A stretch of DNA of 64,000 nucleotides from DASWDH01 sp035318505 (lineage in GTDB: Bacteria; Myxococcota_A; Polyangia; Polyangiales; Polyangiaceae). The stretch covers positions 1-64,000 of the forward strand of contig DATHEQ010000016.1 in the NCBI GenBank assembly GCA_035318505.1, read 5' to 3'. How positions within the stretch are numbered: the first letter of the stretch is position 1; every line of letters begins with the position of its first letter. The translations under genes and the position numbers were made by a program. Positions 10,181 to 17,831 of this stretch are shown here, in pieces. The notes below the pieces were generated by a model that was given only the letters and a program-made list of their open reading frames with translations, made no database searches and was not told where the DNA came from.

Positions 10181-11344
10181 ATGGAAACCTTGCGGCCCCC
10201 GCCGTTACGCACCGACCCGAGCAACGCGTTCGCGCACTACAGCATGAAGGTGCGCGTTCCCAAGATCCTCGACGACGTGCGCGACCAGAATGCCGATTAC
10301 CCGAGCGCCGTGCGCGATGCCGTCGCTCGGCTCCGCGACGACATCCGCGACGACGCGCCGCTGCCGCCGCTCGGCTTTCCCGCGCCCGACGCGCACGAAT
10401 GGGCGGATCTCGGCGCGCGCAGCTGGCTTCGCACGGAGTGGTTTTTGGCCGAAAACTACGTGTATCGATCGCTCATGGCGGCCGTCCGCTACTGGGAACG
10501 CGGCCGCGATCCGTTCGCGCCCATCAAGCGTCGCGAGCTCGCGAGTGAAGCGCTGTGGCAAGGGGTGGAAGCGGTCGTCGGCCATGCAGCCGAGGGCGCC
10601 GCGCTCGTGCACGCGCTTCTCGATCTTTCACTGTGGGGCAACCGCGTCGATCTGAGCTACGCGGTGGGAACGGCGTTCGGTCGCGCGGGCCAAAGTCACG
10701 ATCTGCTGTGCGACGACCGCGGACGCGCCGTGGCCGAGCTCTTACAGCAAGGCGGGGATGTGCATCTCGTCGCCGACAACACAGGCAGCGAGCTCTCCAT
10801 GGATCTCGCGCTGGCCGATGTTCTCATGACCGTCGCCGGCGCGCGCGTCAGCCTGCACGTCAAGATGCACCCTGTCTTCGTGAGCGACGCCACCGTCGCC
10901 GACGTGTGGAACCTCGTCTTCGCCATGCGCGATCGCGGCGACCCTTGCCGCGCGCTGGCGACGCGCCTCGAGCGCGCGTTCGAAGCCGGGCAATTGCGCG
11001 TTTTGCCGGACTTCTTCTGGAACGGCCCCCATTTTCTCTGGGAGCGCCCAGCGCGCATCGCTTGCGAGCTCGACCGCGCCACCATGGTCATCTTCAAAGG
11101 CGACGCCAATTACCGCCGCGTCATCGGGGACGCGCTGTGGCCACCCGATACCTCGCTCGGCGCTTCAACCGGCTACTTCCCGGCGCCCCTCTTGCTCGTC
11201 CGAACCATGAAGAGCGATGCTGTCGTCGGGCTGCCCGCCGGGCTCGCCGAACACCTCGACACCGTCGACCGCGAATGGCGTCTCAACGCGCGTCGCGGCG
11301 TGATCCAGCGCGGCGGCCGCGACACGTCCATGCCGCCGCCCTGA
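10181..11344 (+). CDS. DUF89/ARMT1-like damage-control phosphatase
   Basis: A 387-residue member of the metal-dependent DUF89 family, whose characterised members remove phosphate from damaged or harmful sugar and cofactor phosphates. Visible signatures are an all-helical N-terminal region (MKVRVPKILDDVRDQN), the metal-site motif VADNTGSELSMDL near residues 202-214, and the family C-terminal block IFKGDANYRRVIGDALWP near residue 305. A segment resembling the conserved LRTLKSDVVVGL motif (VRTMKSDAVVGLPAGL) follows. There is no signal peptide. The substrate cannot be told. It lies 64 nt upstream of the ABC importer genes on the same strand, possibly by chance. Confidence 0.85.
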   Translation: METLRPPPLRTDPSNAFAHYSMKVRVPKILDDVRDQNADYPSAVRDAVARLRDDIRDDAPLPPLGFPAPDAHEWADLGARSWLRTEWFLAENYVYRSLMAAVRYWERGRDPFAPIKRRELASEALWQGVEAVVGHAAEGAALVHALLDLSLWGNRVDLSYAVGTAFGRAGQSHDLLCDDRGRAVAELLQQGGDVHLVADNTGSELSMDLALADVLMTVAGARVSLHVKMHPVFVSDATVADVWNLVFAMRDRGDPCRALATRLERAFEAGQLRVLPDFFWNGPHFLWERPARIACELDRATMVIFKGDANYRRVIGDALWPPDTSLGASTGYFPAPLLLVRTMKSDAVVGLPAGLAEHLDTVDREWRLNARRGVIQRGGRDTSMPPP

Positions 11345-11408
11345 AGGGGAAGAGCGACCCCCCGCAACTTCGACGGCGGTGGTTCTGTTACGATGCGCAG
11401 CGCTGCTC

Positions 11409-13037
11409 ATGCGCGAAAAGGCTCGCTTGGCGATGGCTCGGAAGGGGCTCGCTGCGCTCGTGCTCGTCACGTTGGTCGTGGCGCTCTCGCTTGCCAATCC
11501 CGCTCACGCCGAGGGACGGCGCCTGCCGGTTCTTACGCCGGGGACACTGATGTGGGGCGGCGATCAGGAGGGCGGGGGGCCCTACGTCTATCCAGCCGAC
11601 GACGATCCGCGCCGCGTGGTCGGTTTCGAAGTCGAGCTCGCCGACGAGCTTGCCCATCGGCTCGGGCTGCGCGCCCAATTTTTCCAGGGGCAATGGGACA
11701 GGATGCTCGATCTTCTGCAGGCCCGGAAATGCGACATCGTGCTGAACGGCTATGAGTGGATGCCGGCGCGCCTCGAACGGATGGAAGCCACCATTCCGTA
11801 TTACGTCTTCGGTCTGCAGCTCCTCGCACGTGACACGGGCGAGGTCGCGTCGTGGGACGACCTGCGGCGCCCTTCCGCGCACGGCCGGCGGCGCGTTGGC
11901 GTGCTCGCGGCGTCGGCGGCGGAGAAATACCTCGAAGCGCTGAGCTCTGACGTCGATATCGTCAATTACGATGGTTCGACCGACGCCATGCGCGAGGTCG
12001 AAACGGGCAAGCTGGATGCCACCCTGCAGGACACGCCGGCCGCGACGTTCTACCGCTCGCGCTTTCCCGCGCTGCGCGCCATCGGCGCCCCGGTGGGGCA
12101 CGGGTATTACGTCATCTATGCCCGCCAAGGGGAAAAGGAGCTCGTCCGCCGCCTCAACGACGCGCTTTTGGGCATGATCCTGGGCGGGGAAATCGAGAAG
12201 ATCGACCGCGCGTACGGCATCTGGAACGACGCGCAGCGCGAGCTTCAAGACATCGCGCGTAGCGGTCGATTTTACGACTACCCCGAGGTGTGGAACGACC
12301 GACCCGCGACCTCCGACACGAGACCGCAACCCGCGGGCGATGACGGCACGTCCGATCGGCATGTCGAAGTCACCGCGCGCAAGCACGGTCTCGACGTGGT
12401 GCGCGCGTATGGCGGCATCCTGCTCCAATCGGCGGGTCTCACCGTCGTGCTCTCTTGTCTTTCGTTTCCCCTCGCCGTGATGGCCGGCTTGTTCATCGCC
12501 ATGGGAAGGCTCTACGGCCCGGCATGGCTGAAAGCGCCGCTCACCGTGTACGTGGAGTTTTTGCGCGGAACTCCGGTCATGTTGCAGCTCTATTTCATTT
12601 TCTTTTTCTTGCCCGAAGTGGGCATCAACGTGCCCGCCTTCTGGACGGCCATCTTGGGGCTCTCCATCAACTACTCGGCCTACGAAAGCGAGATCTACCG
12701 CGCCGGGCTCTCGGCCGTTCCCAAGGGGCAAATGGAGGCGGCGCTCGCGCTCGGAATGAGCCGCCCGCTCGCGCTCCGACGCATCATCGTTCCGCAAGCC
12801 GTGCGCATCGTCGTGCCGCCGGTGGTCAACGATTTCATCGCTCTCTTCAAGGATACGAGCGTCTGCTCGGTGGTGACGCTGGTCGAGCTCACCAAGCGCT
12901 TTTCCGTGCTCTCGCAGAGCACGCAAGCGACCACCGAGCTCATGGCGATGACGGCCGTCCTCTATCTCGCCATGAGCTATCCGCTTTCTCTCGTATCGAG
13001 GCGGCTCGAGCTCGCCGCGGGCAGGCCGGTCACATGA
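11409..13037 (+). CDS. Polar amino-acid ABC importer: fused substrate-binding protein and permease
   Basis: One polypeptide carries both the periplasmic binding domain and the membrane domain of a HAAT-type amino-acid importer. A signal or anchor helix (ALVLVTLVVALSLANPAHA) is followed by an SBP type-3 domain to about residue 290 (VVGFEVELADELAHRLGL; DIVLNGYEWMPARLE; TLQDTPAATF). A linker of about 50 residues leads to the HisM/GlnP permease domain: first helix LQSAGLTVVLSCLSFPLAVMAG, then VEFLRGTPVMLQLYFIFFFLP and the EAA loop EAALALGMSRPLALRRIIVPQA. I start at ATG 11409; the frame reaches a GTG at 11379, and ATG 11433 directly precedes the signal helix. Its TGA overlaps the ATPase ATG (ATGA), so the two are translationally coupled. 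Confidence 0.9.
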   Translation: MREKARLAMARKGLAALVLVTLVVALSLANPAHAEGRRLPVLTPGTLMWGGDQEGGGPYVYPADDDPRRVVGFEVELADELAHRLGLRAQFFQGQWDRMLDLLQARKCDIVLNGYEWMPARLERMEATIPYYVFGLQLLARDTGEVASWDDLRRPSAHGRRRVGVLAASAAEKYLEALSSDVDIVNYDGSTDAMREVETGKLDATLQDTPAATFYRSRFPALRAIGAPVGHGYYVIYARQGEKELVRRLNDALLGMILGGEIEKIDRAYGIWNDAQRELQDIARSGRFYDYPEVWNDRPATSDTRPQPAGDDGTSDRHVEVTARKHGLDVVRAYGGILLQSAGLTVVLSCLSFPLAVMAGLFIAMGRLYGPAWLKAPLTVYVEFLRGTPVMLQLYFIFFFLPEVGINVPAFWTAILGLSINYSAYESEIYRAGLSAVPKGQMEAALALGMSRPLALRRIIVPQAVRIVVPPVVNDFIALFKDTSVCSVVTLVELTKRFSVLSQSTQATTELMAMTAVLYLAMSYPLSLVSRRLELAAGRPVT

Positions 13038-13780
13038 TCGAGGTACGCGACCTCTGCAAACGCTTCGGCGCCGTCGACGTTCTCTCCGAGCTCACCTTGT
13101 CCGTCGCACAGGGCACAGTCGCCGCCGTCATCGGCCCTTCCGGCGGCGGCAAATCGACCTTTCTTCGCTGCATCAACGGGCTCGAATCGTTCGAACGGGG
13201 CGAAGTGCGTGTCGGCAGTGACGTCCTCGTGTGGAACGGATCGCCGCGCGAGCGCGCCGATCGTCTGCGCGCCATTCGTCGCAAAGTGGGATTCGTCTTC
13301 CAGCAGTTCAACCTGTTTCCGCATCTCGACGTCATCGGCAACGTCAGCGAAGCGCCCCTTCGCGTGCTCGGCCACGCGCGCGCCGCGGCCGAAGCCGAAG
13401 CGGTTCGCCTCCTCGATCGGGTCGGGCTCGCCGAGAAGAAAGACGCTTACCCGCACGAGCTCTCGGGCGGCCAGCAGCAGCGAGTCGCCATCGCGCGCGC
13501 CCTCGCCATGCACCCCGAGGTACTTCTCTTGGATGAGCCGACGAGCGCGCTCGACCCGGTCATGGCCGCCGAGGTCATGTCGGTCATCTCGGAGCTCGCT
13601 CGCGCAGGGCAGACCATGATCGTCGTGACGCACCAGCTGGGCCTCGTGCGAGCCATCGCCGATACCGTGCATGTCTTTGCGGCGGGTCGACGGGTCGAAC
13701 ACGGTCCTACCGCGGCCGTTTTCGAGAACCCGGCCCACGACACCACGCGGGCATTCCTGCGCAAATTGCAGGCGTGGTAG
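13034..13780 (+). CDS. glnQ: Polar amino-acid ABC importer ATP-binding subunit (GlnQ-type)
   Basis: A 248-residue ABC ATPase that powers the fused SBP-permease encoded just upstream. Walker A is GPSGGGKST (34-42), the Q-loop lies in FVFQQFNLFPH, the signature is LSGGQ (143-147), and Walker B LLLDEP ends with Asp167/Glu168; the H-loop is VVTHQLG. The FNLFPHLDVIGNV pattern is typical of amino-acid importer ATPases. The start overlaps the permease stop as ATGA. Immediately at its stop codon a short inverted repeat (GGTAGG-TG-CCTACC, 13776-13789) could form a small hairpin; no T-tract follows it. Confidence 0.95.
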   Translation: MIEVRDLCKRFGAVDVLSELTLSVAQGTVAAVIGPSGGGKSTFLRCINGLESFERGEVRVGSDVLVWNGSPRERADRLRAIRRKVGFVFQQFNLFPHLDVIGNVSEAPLRVLGHARAAAEAEAVRLLDRVGLAEKKDAYPHELSGGQQQRVAIARALAMHPEVLLLDEPTSALDPVMAAEVMSVISELARAGQTMIVVTHQLGLVRAIADTVHVFAAGRRVEHGPTAAVFENPAHDTTRAFLRKLQAW

Positions 13781-13917
13781 GTGCCTACCGGCCTCGATCG
13801 CCGACGAAGGAGCCGTCAAACGCAGTGCTAACTCGCGGGGATGGCTGACGAAAGCGGCGAGCTTGCACTCGGTCTCGTGATCCTGTACGAGAGGGGCGAA
13901 ACTTCGGAAGGACGATT

Positions 13918-14214
13918 ATGCCGACGGACGCAATTCAATGTAAACCCCTGGAAGTCGCGGTTGCCGACCGGGGCATCGAGCGAGCGATCAAGCAACTCAA
14001 GCGCAAGATGGCCACCGAAGGCATCATGAAGGAGCTCAAGCGACGCAGGCAGTACATGAAGCCGTCGGTCAAGCGCCGCAAGAAGGCGGCTGAAGCCGCA
14101 CGACGTCGCCGCAAGCGCGCCCGCATGGAGGCAGGACTCATCTCGCCGGCGCCGCCGCGTACGGGGGCTGGTGGTGGTGGTGGTGGTGGTGGCGGCGGGG
14201 GTATGCGCGATTAA
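13918..14214 (+). CDS. rpsU: 30S ribosomal protein S21 with C-terminal polyglycine tail
   Basis: Binds the small ribosomal subunit near the anti-Shine-Dalgarno and supports initiation. Residues 1-70 are a clear S21: a CKPLEVAVADRGIERAIKQLKRK-like N-terminal half (seen at 13942-14010) and the basic helices RRRQYMKPSVKRRKKAAEA and RRRRKRARMEAG. At 98 residues it is well over the 58-71 typical of the family. The extra tail ends in 11 consecutive Gly (residues 85-95) then MRD; seven of the Gly codons are GGT in a row (14170-14190). GGAAGGA about 8 nt before the ATG is a good Shine-Dalgarno. Its TAA stop interleaves with the stop of the convergent hydrolase gene in the bases TTAA. Confidence 0.93.
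   Translation: MPTDAIQCKPLEVAVADRGIERAIKQLKRKMATEGIMKELKRRRQYMKPSVKRRKKAAEAARRRRKRARMEAGLISPAPPRTGAGGGGGGGGGGGMRD
14170..14190 (+). repeat. (GGT)7 trinucleotide repeat in rpsU
   Basis: Seven uninterrupted GGT codons, followed by GGC GGC GGG GGT, encode an 11-Gly tract near the C terminus of ribosomal protein S21. In-frame slippage could change the tract length without disrupting the gene. Confidence 0.95.
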
Positions 14215-14984
14215 CCGTCGAGAAACTTGCGAATCGCCGTCATGAAGGCAGACGGCGATTCCAAGTTCGTGAGGTGACCAGCGCCGGCGATGATGGTCAG
14301 CTCTCCCCGCGGGAGAGCTGATGCCATCGCACGAGCTTCAGCGGGCGGCGAAATGCTGTCCGCTTCGCCGACGATGACCAAGGTCGGCACGTCGATTGCG
14401 GCCAGCATCGGGGTTGAATCGGCGCGGTCGCGCATCGCAGCGAGCGCGGAGGCGATGGCTTCTCGGGTTTGCCGTCCGCCGAGCGCGCGAACACGCGCCA
14501 CGACTTCCGGCGACGCGCCGGCGGACAAGAGCTTCGGCAAGAGACGTTCGACGAGCGGCGGCACGCCTTGGCTTCGGACCAGCTCGATGTTCTCGTCGCG
14601 CGCGCGGCGCCCGTCGGGGCTGTCGGGAGCCGACTTCGTGTCGGCGAGAATGAGGCGTGCCAAGCGCTGCGGATGACGGCGCGCCAGAGCGAGCGCGATG
14701 TAACCACCCATCGAAAGCCCTGCCACCGTGGCACGCTCGATCCCAAGGCCGGTCAAGAGACGCGCGATGTCGTCAGCATGCTCGTCGAGCACGCTGGGCG
14801 CCGACAAAGTTGCCGACGCCCCGAAGCCGCGCAGGTCGGGGACGATGACGCGTCGATCGCGCGAGAGCTCCGCCCGCTCGGCGTCCCACATCGTTGCATC
14901 GAGCGGAAACGCGTGCAAAAAAACGATGGGGTCGCCTCGCCCTTCATCCGCGAATTTGGGCCCAGTTCTCAGGGTGTCGGTCAT
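14211..14984 (-). CDS. Alpha/beta-fold hydrolase
   Basis: A 257-residue serine hydrolase of the 3-oxoadipate enol-lactonase-like group. The oxyanion/HG region is VFLHAFPLDATMWD. The nucleophile elbow is GLSMGG. A helical cap follows in the middle (about 125-190). The acid and base lie in LVIVGEADSISPP and GAGHLTNLESP. There is no signal peptide, so it is cytosolic. The start at ATG 14984 gives a normal family N terminus; the frame extends far upstream, but that part is antisense to the patatin gene. The substrate is unknown. It is convergent with rpsU, sharing TTAA for both stops. Confidence 0.88.
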   Translation of the reverse strand: MTDTLRTGPKFADEGRGDPIVFLHAFPLDATMWDAERAELSRDRRVIVPDLRGFGASATLSAPSVLDEHADDIARLLTGLGIERATVAGLSMGGYIALALARRHPQRLARLILADTKSAPDSPDGRRARDENIELVRSQGVPPLVERLLPKLLSAGASPEVVARVRALGGRQTREAIASALAAMRDRADSTPMLAAIDVPTLVIVGEADSISPPAEARAMASALPRGELTIIAGAGHLTNLESPSAFMTAIRKFLDG

Positions 14985-15101
14985 GGCGCGGCATCTTATC
15001 GCGGATGGGCCGGAAGAACCGTGGCCACCAGGGCGGACAAGGGCGATCCTGATCAGGATGGCGAAAACTGCCAATGTCGCGATGGGCAAGGTAACATCCC
15101 C

Positions 15102-16364
15102 ATGATGAGGTCCGGGCTCATCGCGCTGATTCTGGCAGGTGGAGCAGCGCGGGGTGCTTACGAGGTGGGGGTCGTGAGGCACATCCTCACCGAGGTCGTG
15201 AAAGACATCGGGCGTCCGGTCCCGTTCGACATTTTGTGCGGTACCTCGGTGGGCGCGATCAACGCCTGCACGCTCGCTGCGCACGCCGAAAGCACGCTGG
15301 AACGGGTCGAAATTCTCGATCAGCAGTGGAAGGGTCTGCGCCTCGATCAAGTCGCGCGCCCGAGCCGTAGCGAAATTCTCGGACTTTTCGGCAGCATGGT
15401 CGGGCGAAAGCGCAAGCCGCCGGGTCCCGATGAAATACGGCGAGGGGGGCTCATCGATCCACGCGGGATCGAAGACATCGTGCGGCAGGTCATCTCGCCC
15501 GGCGGCATCCGGCGAAACATCGAGGCGGGGCGCGTCAAGGCGCTCACCGTGTCGACGACCGACGTCTCCAGCGGTCGCACGGTGATCTTCTTGCAGCGCA
15601 AAGAGCATACACCGCCGAAGTGGAGCCGCGATCCAACCATCAGCGTGCGGGCCACGCAGATCTCCGCCGAGCACGCGCTCGCGTCTGCCGCCGTTCCGCT
15701 CCTTTTCCCCGCAGTGCGCATCGACGGGGATTTTTATTGCGACGGCGGTCTGCGGCAAAATGTCCCGCTTTCTCCTGCGCGCCGCCTCGGCGCTGACGGG
15801 CTCATTGTCGTCAATCCACGCTACATCCCCGCCGAGCTGCCGGCGCTCGACCTCGCCCGCGAGCGTCAGCGCGACTACCCCGGACCGCTCTTTCTGTTCG
15901 GCAAGGCGCTGAATGCGCTTCTCCTCGATCGGATCGATGCCGATATCGACCGCCTGCACCGCATCAATCTCATCCTCGAAGCCGGCGTGCGTCGCTTTGG
16001 ACCGACTTTCGTGCCGGAGCTCAACAAGGAGCTCGGGGACAAGCGGGTCCACGGACTCAAACGTCTGCGTGTGGTGCACATACGAGCCTCGGCCGACATC
16101 GGCGCTCTCGCCGCGGAGTACGTGCGGTCGCCCGATTTCAACGGACGTGCGTCGGGCATGATCGCCAGCGTGATTCGGCGCATCAGCGAATGGGAAGGGG
16201 CGGGGGAGGCCGATCTGCTCTCTTACATCCTCTTCGACGGCGAGTTTGCAGCCCGTCTCATCGAGCTCGGTCGCAACGATGCGCGCGCGCGCCACGCCGA
16301 GCTCTGCGCGTTTTTCGACGATCTGGCCCCCCGAGAATCGTTACGCCCCAAATCATCGTCCTGA
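15102..16364 (+). CDS. Patatin-like phospholipase
   Basis: A 420-residue lipid acyl hydrolase of the patatin family. The N terminus runs straight into the oxyanion motif GGAARG (13-18), followed by the nucleophile motif GTSVG (Ser49) and the catalytic Asp214 in DGGL, so the Ser-Asp dyad is complete. The C-terminal 150 residues are helical and lack a known domain. There is no signal peptide; bacterial patatins of this type are cytosolic, membrane-associated or delivered by secretion systems, and nothing here decides between them. The start is the first of two adjacent ATG codons (15102, 15105), chosen because the family begins a few residues before GGAARG. It is the first gene of a same-strand run leading into glycogen genes, with a 97-nt gap. 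Confidence 0.9.
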   Translation: MMRSGLIALILAGGAARGAYEVGVVRHILTEVVKDIGRPVPFDILCGTSVGAINACTLAAHAESTLERVEILDQQWKGLRLDQVARPSRSEILGLFGSMVGRKRKPPGPDEIRRGGLIDPRGIEDIVRQVISPGGIRRNIEAGRVKALTVSTTDVSSGRTVIFLQRKEHTPPKWSRDPTISVRATQISAEHALASAAVPLLFPAVRIDGDFYCDGGLRQNVPLSPARRLGADGLIVVNPRYIPAELPALDLARERQRDYPGPLFLFGKALNALLLDRIDADIDRLHRINLILEAGVRRFGPTFVPELNKELGDKRVHGLKRLRVVHIRASADIGALAAEYVRSPDFNGRASGMIASVIRRISEWEGAGEADLLSYILFDGEFAARLIELGRNDARARHAELCAFFDDLAPRESLRPKSSS

Positions 16365-16461
16365 AGCGTCGGACATGGGCGCCGAGCTGGGCTCGGCAAA
16401 AAGTCGCGGCAAGGGCGCTTGCCGGAGGGGGGAGGTTCTGCGAACGTAGGGCGCTCCAGTC

Positions 16462-17829
16462 ATGCCGAACGAAGGTCTCGTGCTCGACAACCCGGTGCTT
16501 CGCATCGAAAAGGGGCGTGTTTCCCCGCCCTCCGAGGACGAGGAGGAGCCACGCGGCTCCCACGACGAACACATCCCGTGGGGGTACGGCAAGGACCGTC
16601 TCACGGCCATGCCCGTCGACCCGAACCGTCTTTATCTCTACTGGGAGCTCACCGATCCCGGCGTCGAAAAGGCGCGACAATCCCTCGGGACGGGCGCCAA
16701 AGACGCCTGGGTGAGTTTACGCATCTACGATGTCACCGATCGGATCTTCGACGGCACCAATGCCCACGGGTATTTCGACATCAAAGTCGATCGTTCTGAC
16801 CGGCAATGGTTCGTCCATGTCGGCAAACCAGCGTCGACGCATGTGGCCGAGATTGGCCTCAAATCGCTGGAAGGCTACTTCGTCAAAGTCGTGCGATCGG
16901 GCCGTATCGAGTTCCCCCGTTTCGAACCGTCTTCCGACGGAACGGTGGAATGGCTCACCGTGCGCACTGCCACGGGACCGGTCGAAGGGGCGTCGCCCGG
17001 AGGTTCATCGAGCAACCCCGCACCTTCCGGGGCCGTGCCTCCCACCGGGCAGCCTGGCGGCGGACAGCTCGAGGCCAACGGTGCAGTCGCGTCCGCCGGA
17101 GCTCCCATCGAGCTCTACGATTGGTCGCAGACCGGTTGGGAAGAGCTCTTCCAGACGACTTGGCAAGAACTTTTTCGAACGCGGTGGCGCGAGGGCCAAG
17201 CGGTCCTCGATTGGTCGACGCCGGTCTTGCGCTCGAGCTGGGAAGCGGGGCCCTTCGACGTGCCCGTCGAAGCGCCGCACGTGACAGAGGAGTTTCACCA
17301 CGGTCCGGTCACGGTCATCCCGACGGCGAATGGCAAAACACGCGTCGTTTACGGGCCCTGGCAGGTCGTGATGCGCGGTCTCGGTGGCCACGCCGAAAAA
17401 CGCGTGCTCGCCCGGTGGGAGGTCGCGGCATCGTGGGTTGTCGAGATGGGCGTGGAACGCGTTCTTCATGTCCTCTCACCCTCGAACCTGCGCGATCACG
17501 CCGAACGCGGCGCCGATGGCGGACCGAACACCGTCGGAAGCTCGGCCCTTTTCGGCGCGAGTGAGCGCCGTTGGCTCGCCGCGAGCGAGATGCGCTTGGG
17601 CGGCGCTTCCGAGGTTTACTTCGCGGGTGCGAGTGAGCTGCGTTGGCGCGGCGCGAGCGAGGTCCTCGCCGGTAGCGAAAGGCGGCTCCTCGGCGCGAGC
17701 GAAAGGCTGTGGCTCGGCGGCAGCGAGAAAGTTTGGCTCGGCGCCAGCGAGCGCAGGTTGGGCGACGCTAGCGACGACGGTTTCGCGTTCGCCATCGACG
17801 ACGGTCTGGTCAAGCTCGGAGGACGGTGA
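16462..17829 (+). CDS. DUF4912 protein with Ser-Glu octad repeats
   Basis: A 455-residue protein. Residues about 38-165 form a DUF4912 domain: IPWGYGKDRLTAMPVDPNRL, then YLYWELTD and WVSLRIYDVTDRIFDG. A variable Pro/Gly-rich linker leads to a second region rich in Trp and Thr (WEELFQTTWQELFRTRW). Residues 365-438 consist of about nine imperfect 7-8 residue units of the form GASExxWL. There is no signal peptide. DUF4912 genes commonly accompany GH57/glycogen genes in myxobacteria, and here the GH57 gene follows immediately: the Shine-Dalgarno GGAGGA lies inside this gene's last codons. I infer a glucan-binding or scaffold role; it has no catalytic motif I recognise. Confidence 0.85.
   Translation: MPNEGLVLDNPVLRIEKGRVSPPSEDEEEPRGSHDEHIPWGYGKDRLTAMPVDPNRLYLYWELTDPGVEKARQSLGTGAKDAWVSLRIYDVTDRIFDGTNAHGYFDIKVDRSDRQWFVHVGKPASTHVAEIGLKSLEGYFVKVVRSGRIEFPRFEPSSDGTVEWLTVRTATGPVEGASPGGSSSNPAPSGAVPPTGQPGGGQLEANGAVASAGAPIELYDWSQTGWEELFQTTWQELFRTRWREGQAVLDWSTPVLRSSWEAGPFDVPVEAPHVTEEFHHGPVTVIPTANGKTRVVYGPWQVVMRGLGGHAEKRVLARWEVAASWVVEMGVERVLHVLSPSNLRDHAERGADGGPNTVGSSALFGASERRWLAASEMRLGGASEVYFAGASELRWRGASEVLAGSERRLLGASERLWLGGSEKVWLGASERRLGDASDDGFAFAIDDGLVKLGGR
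17554..17778 (+). repeat. Imperfect 24-nt coding repeats (GASExxWL units)
   Basis: About nine imperfect copies of a 21-24 nt unit based on GGCGCGAGCGAG encode the repeated motif GASE followed by three or four mostly hydrophobic or basic residues. Units diverge in the second half while GASE is kept, which suggests selection on the peptide and not a recent DNA duplication. Confidence 0.85.
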
Positions 17830-17831
17830 AC

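Noticed and set aside
14211..16295. A 694-residue minus-strand frame
   Set aside because: Only its last 257 residues (alpha/beta hydrolase) are conserved; the rest is antisense to the patatin gene, a usual effect of high GC third positions.
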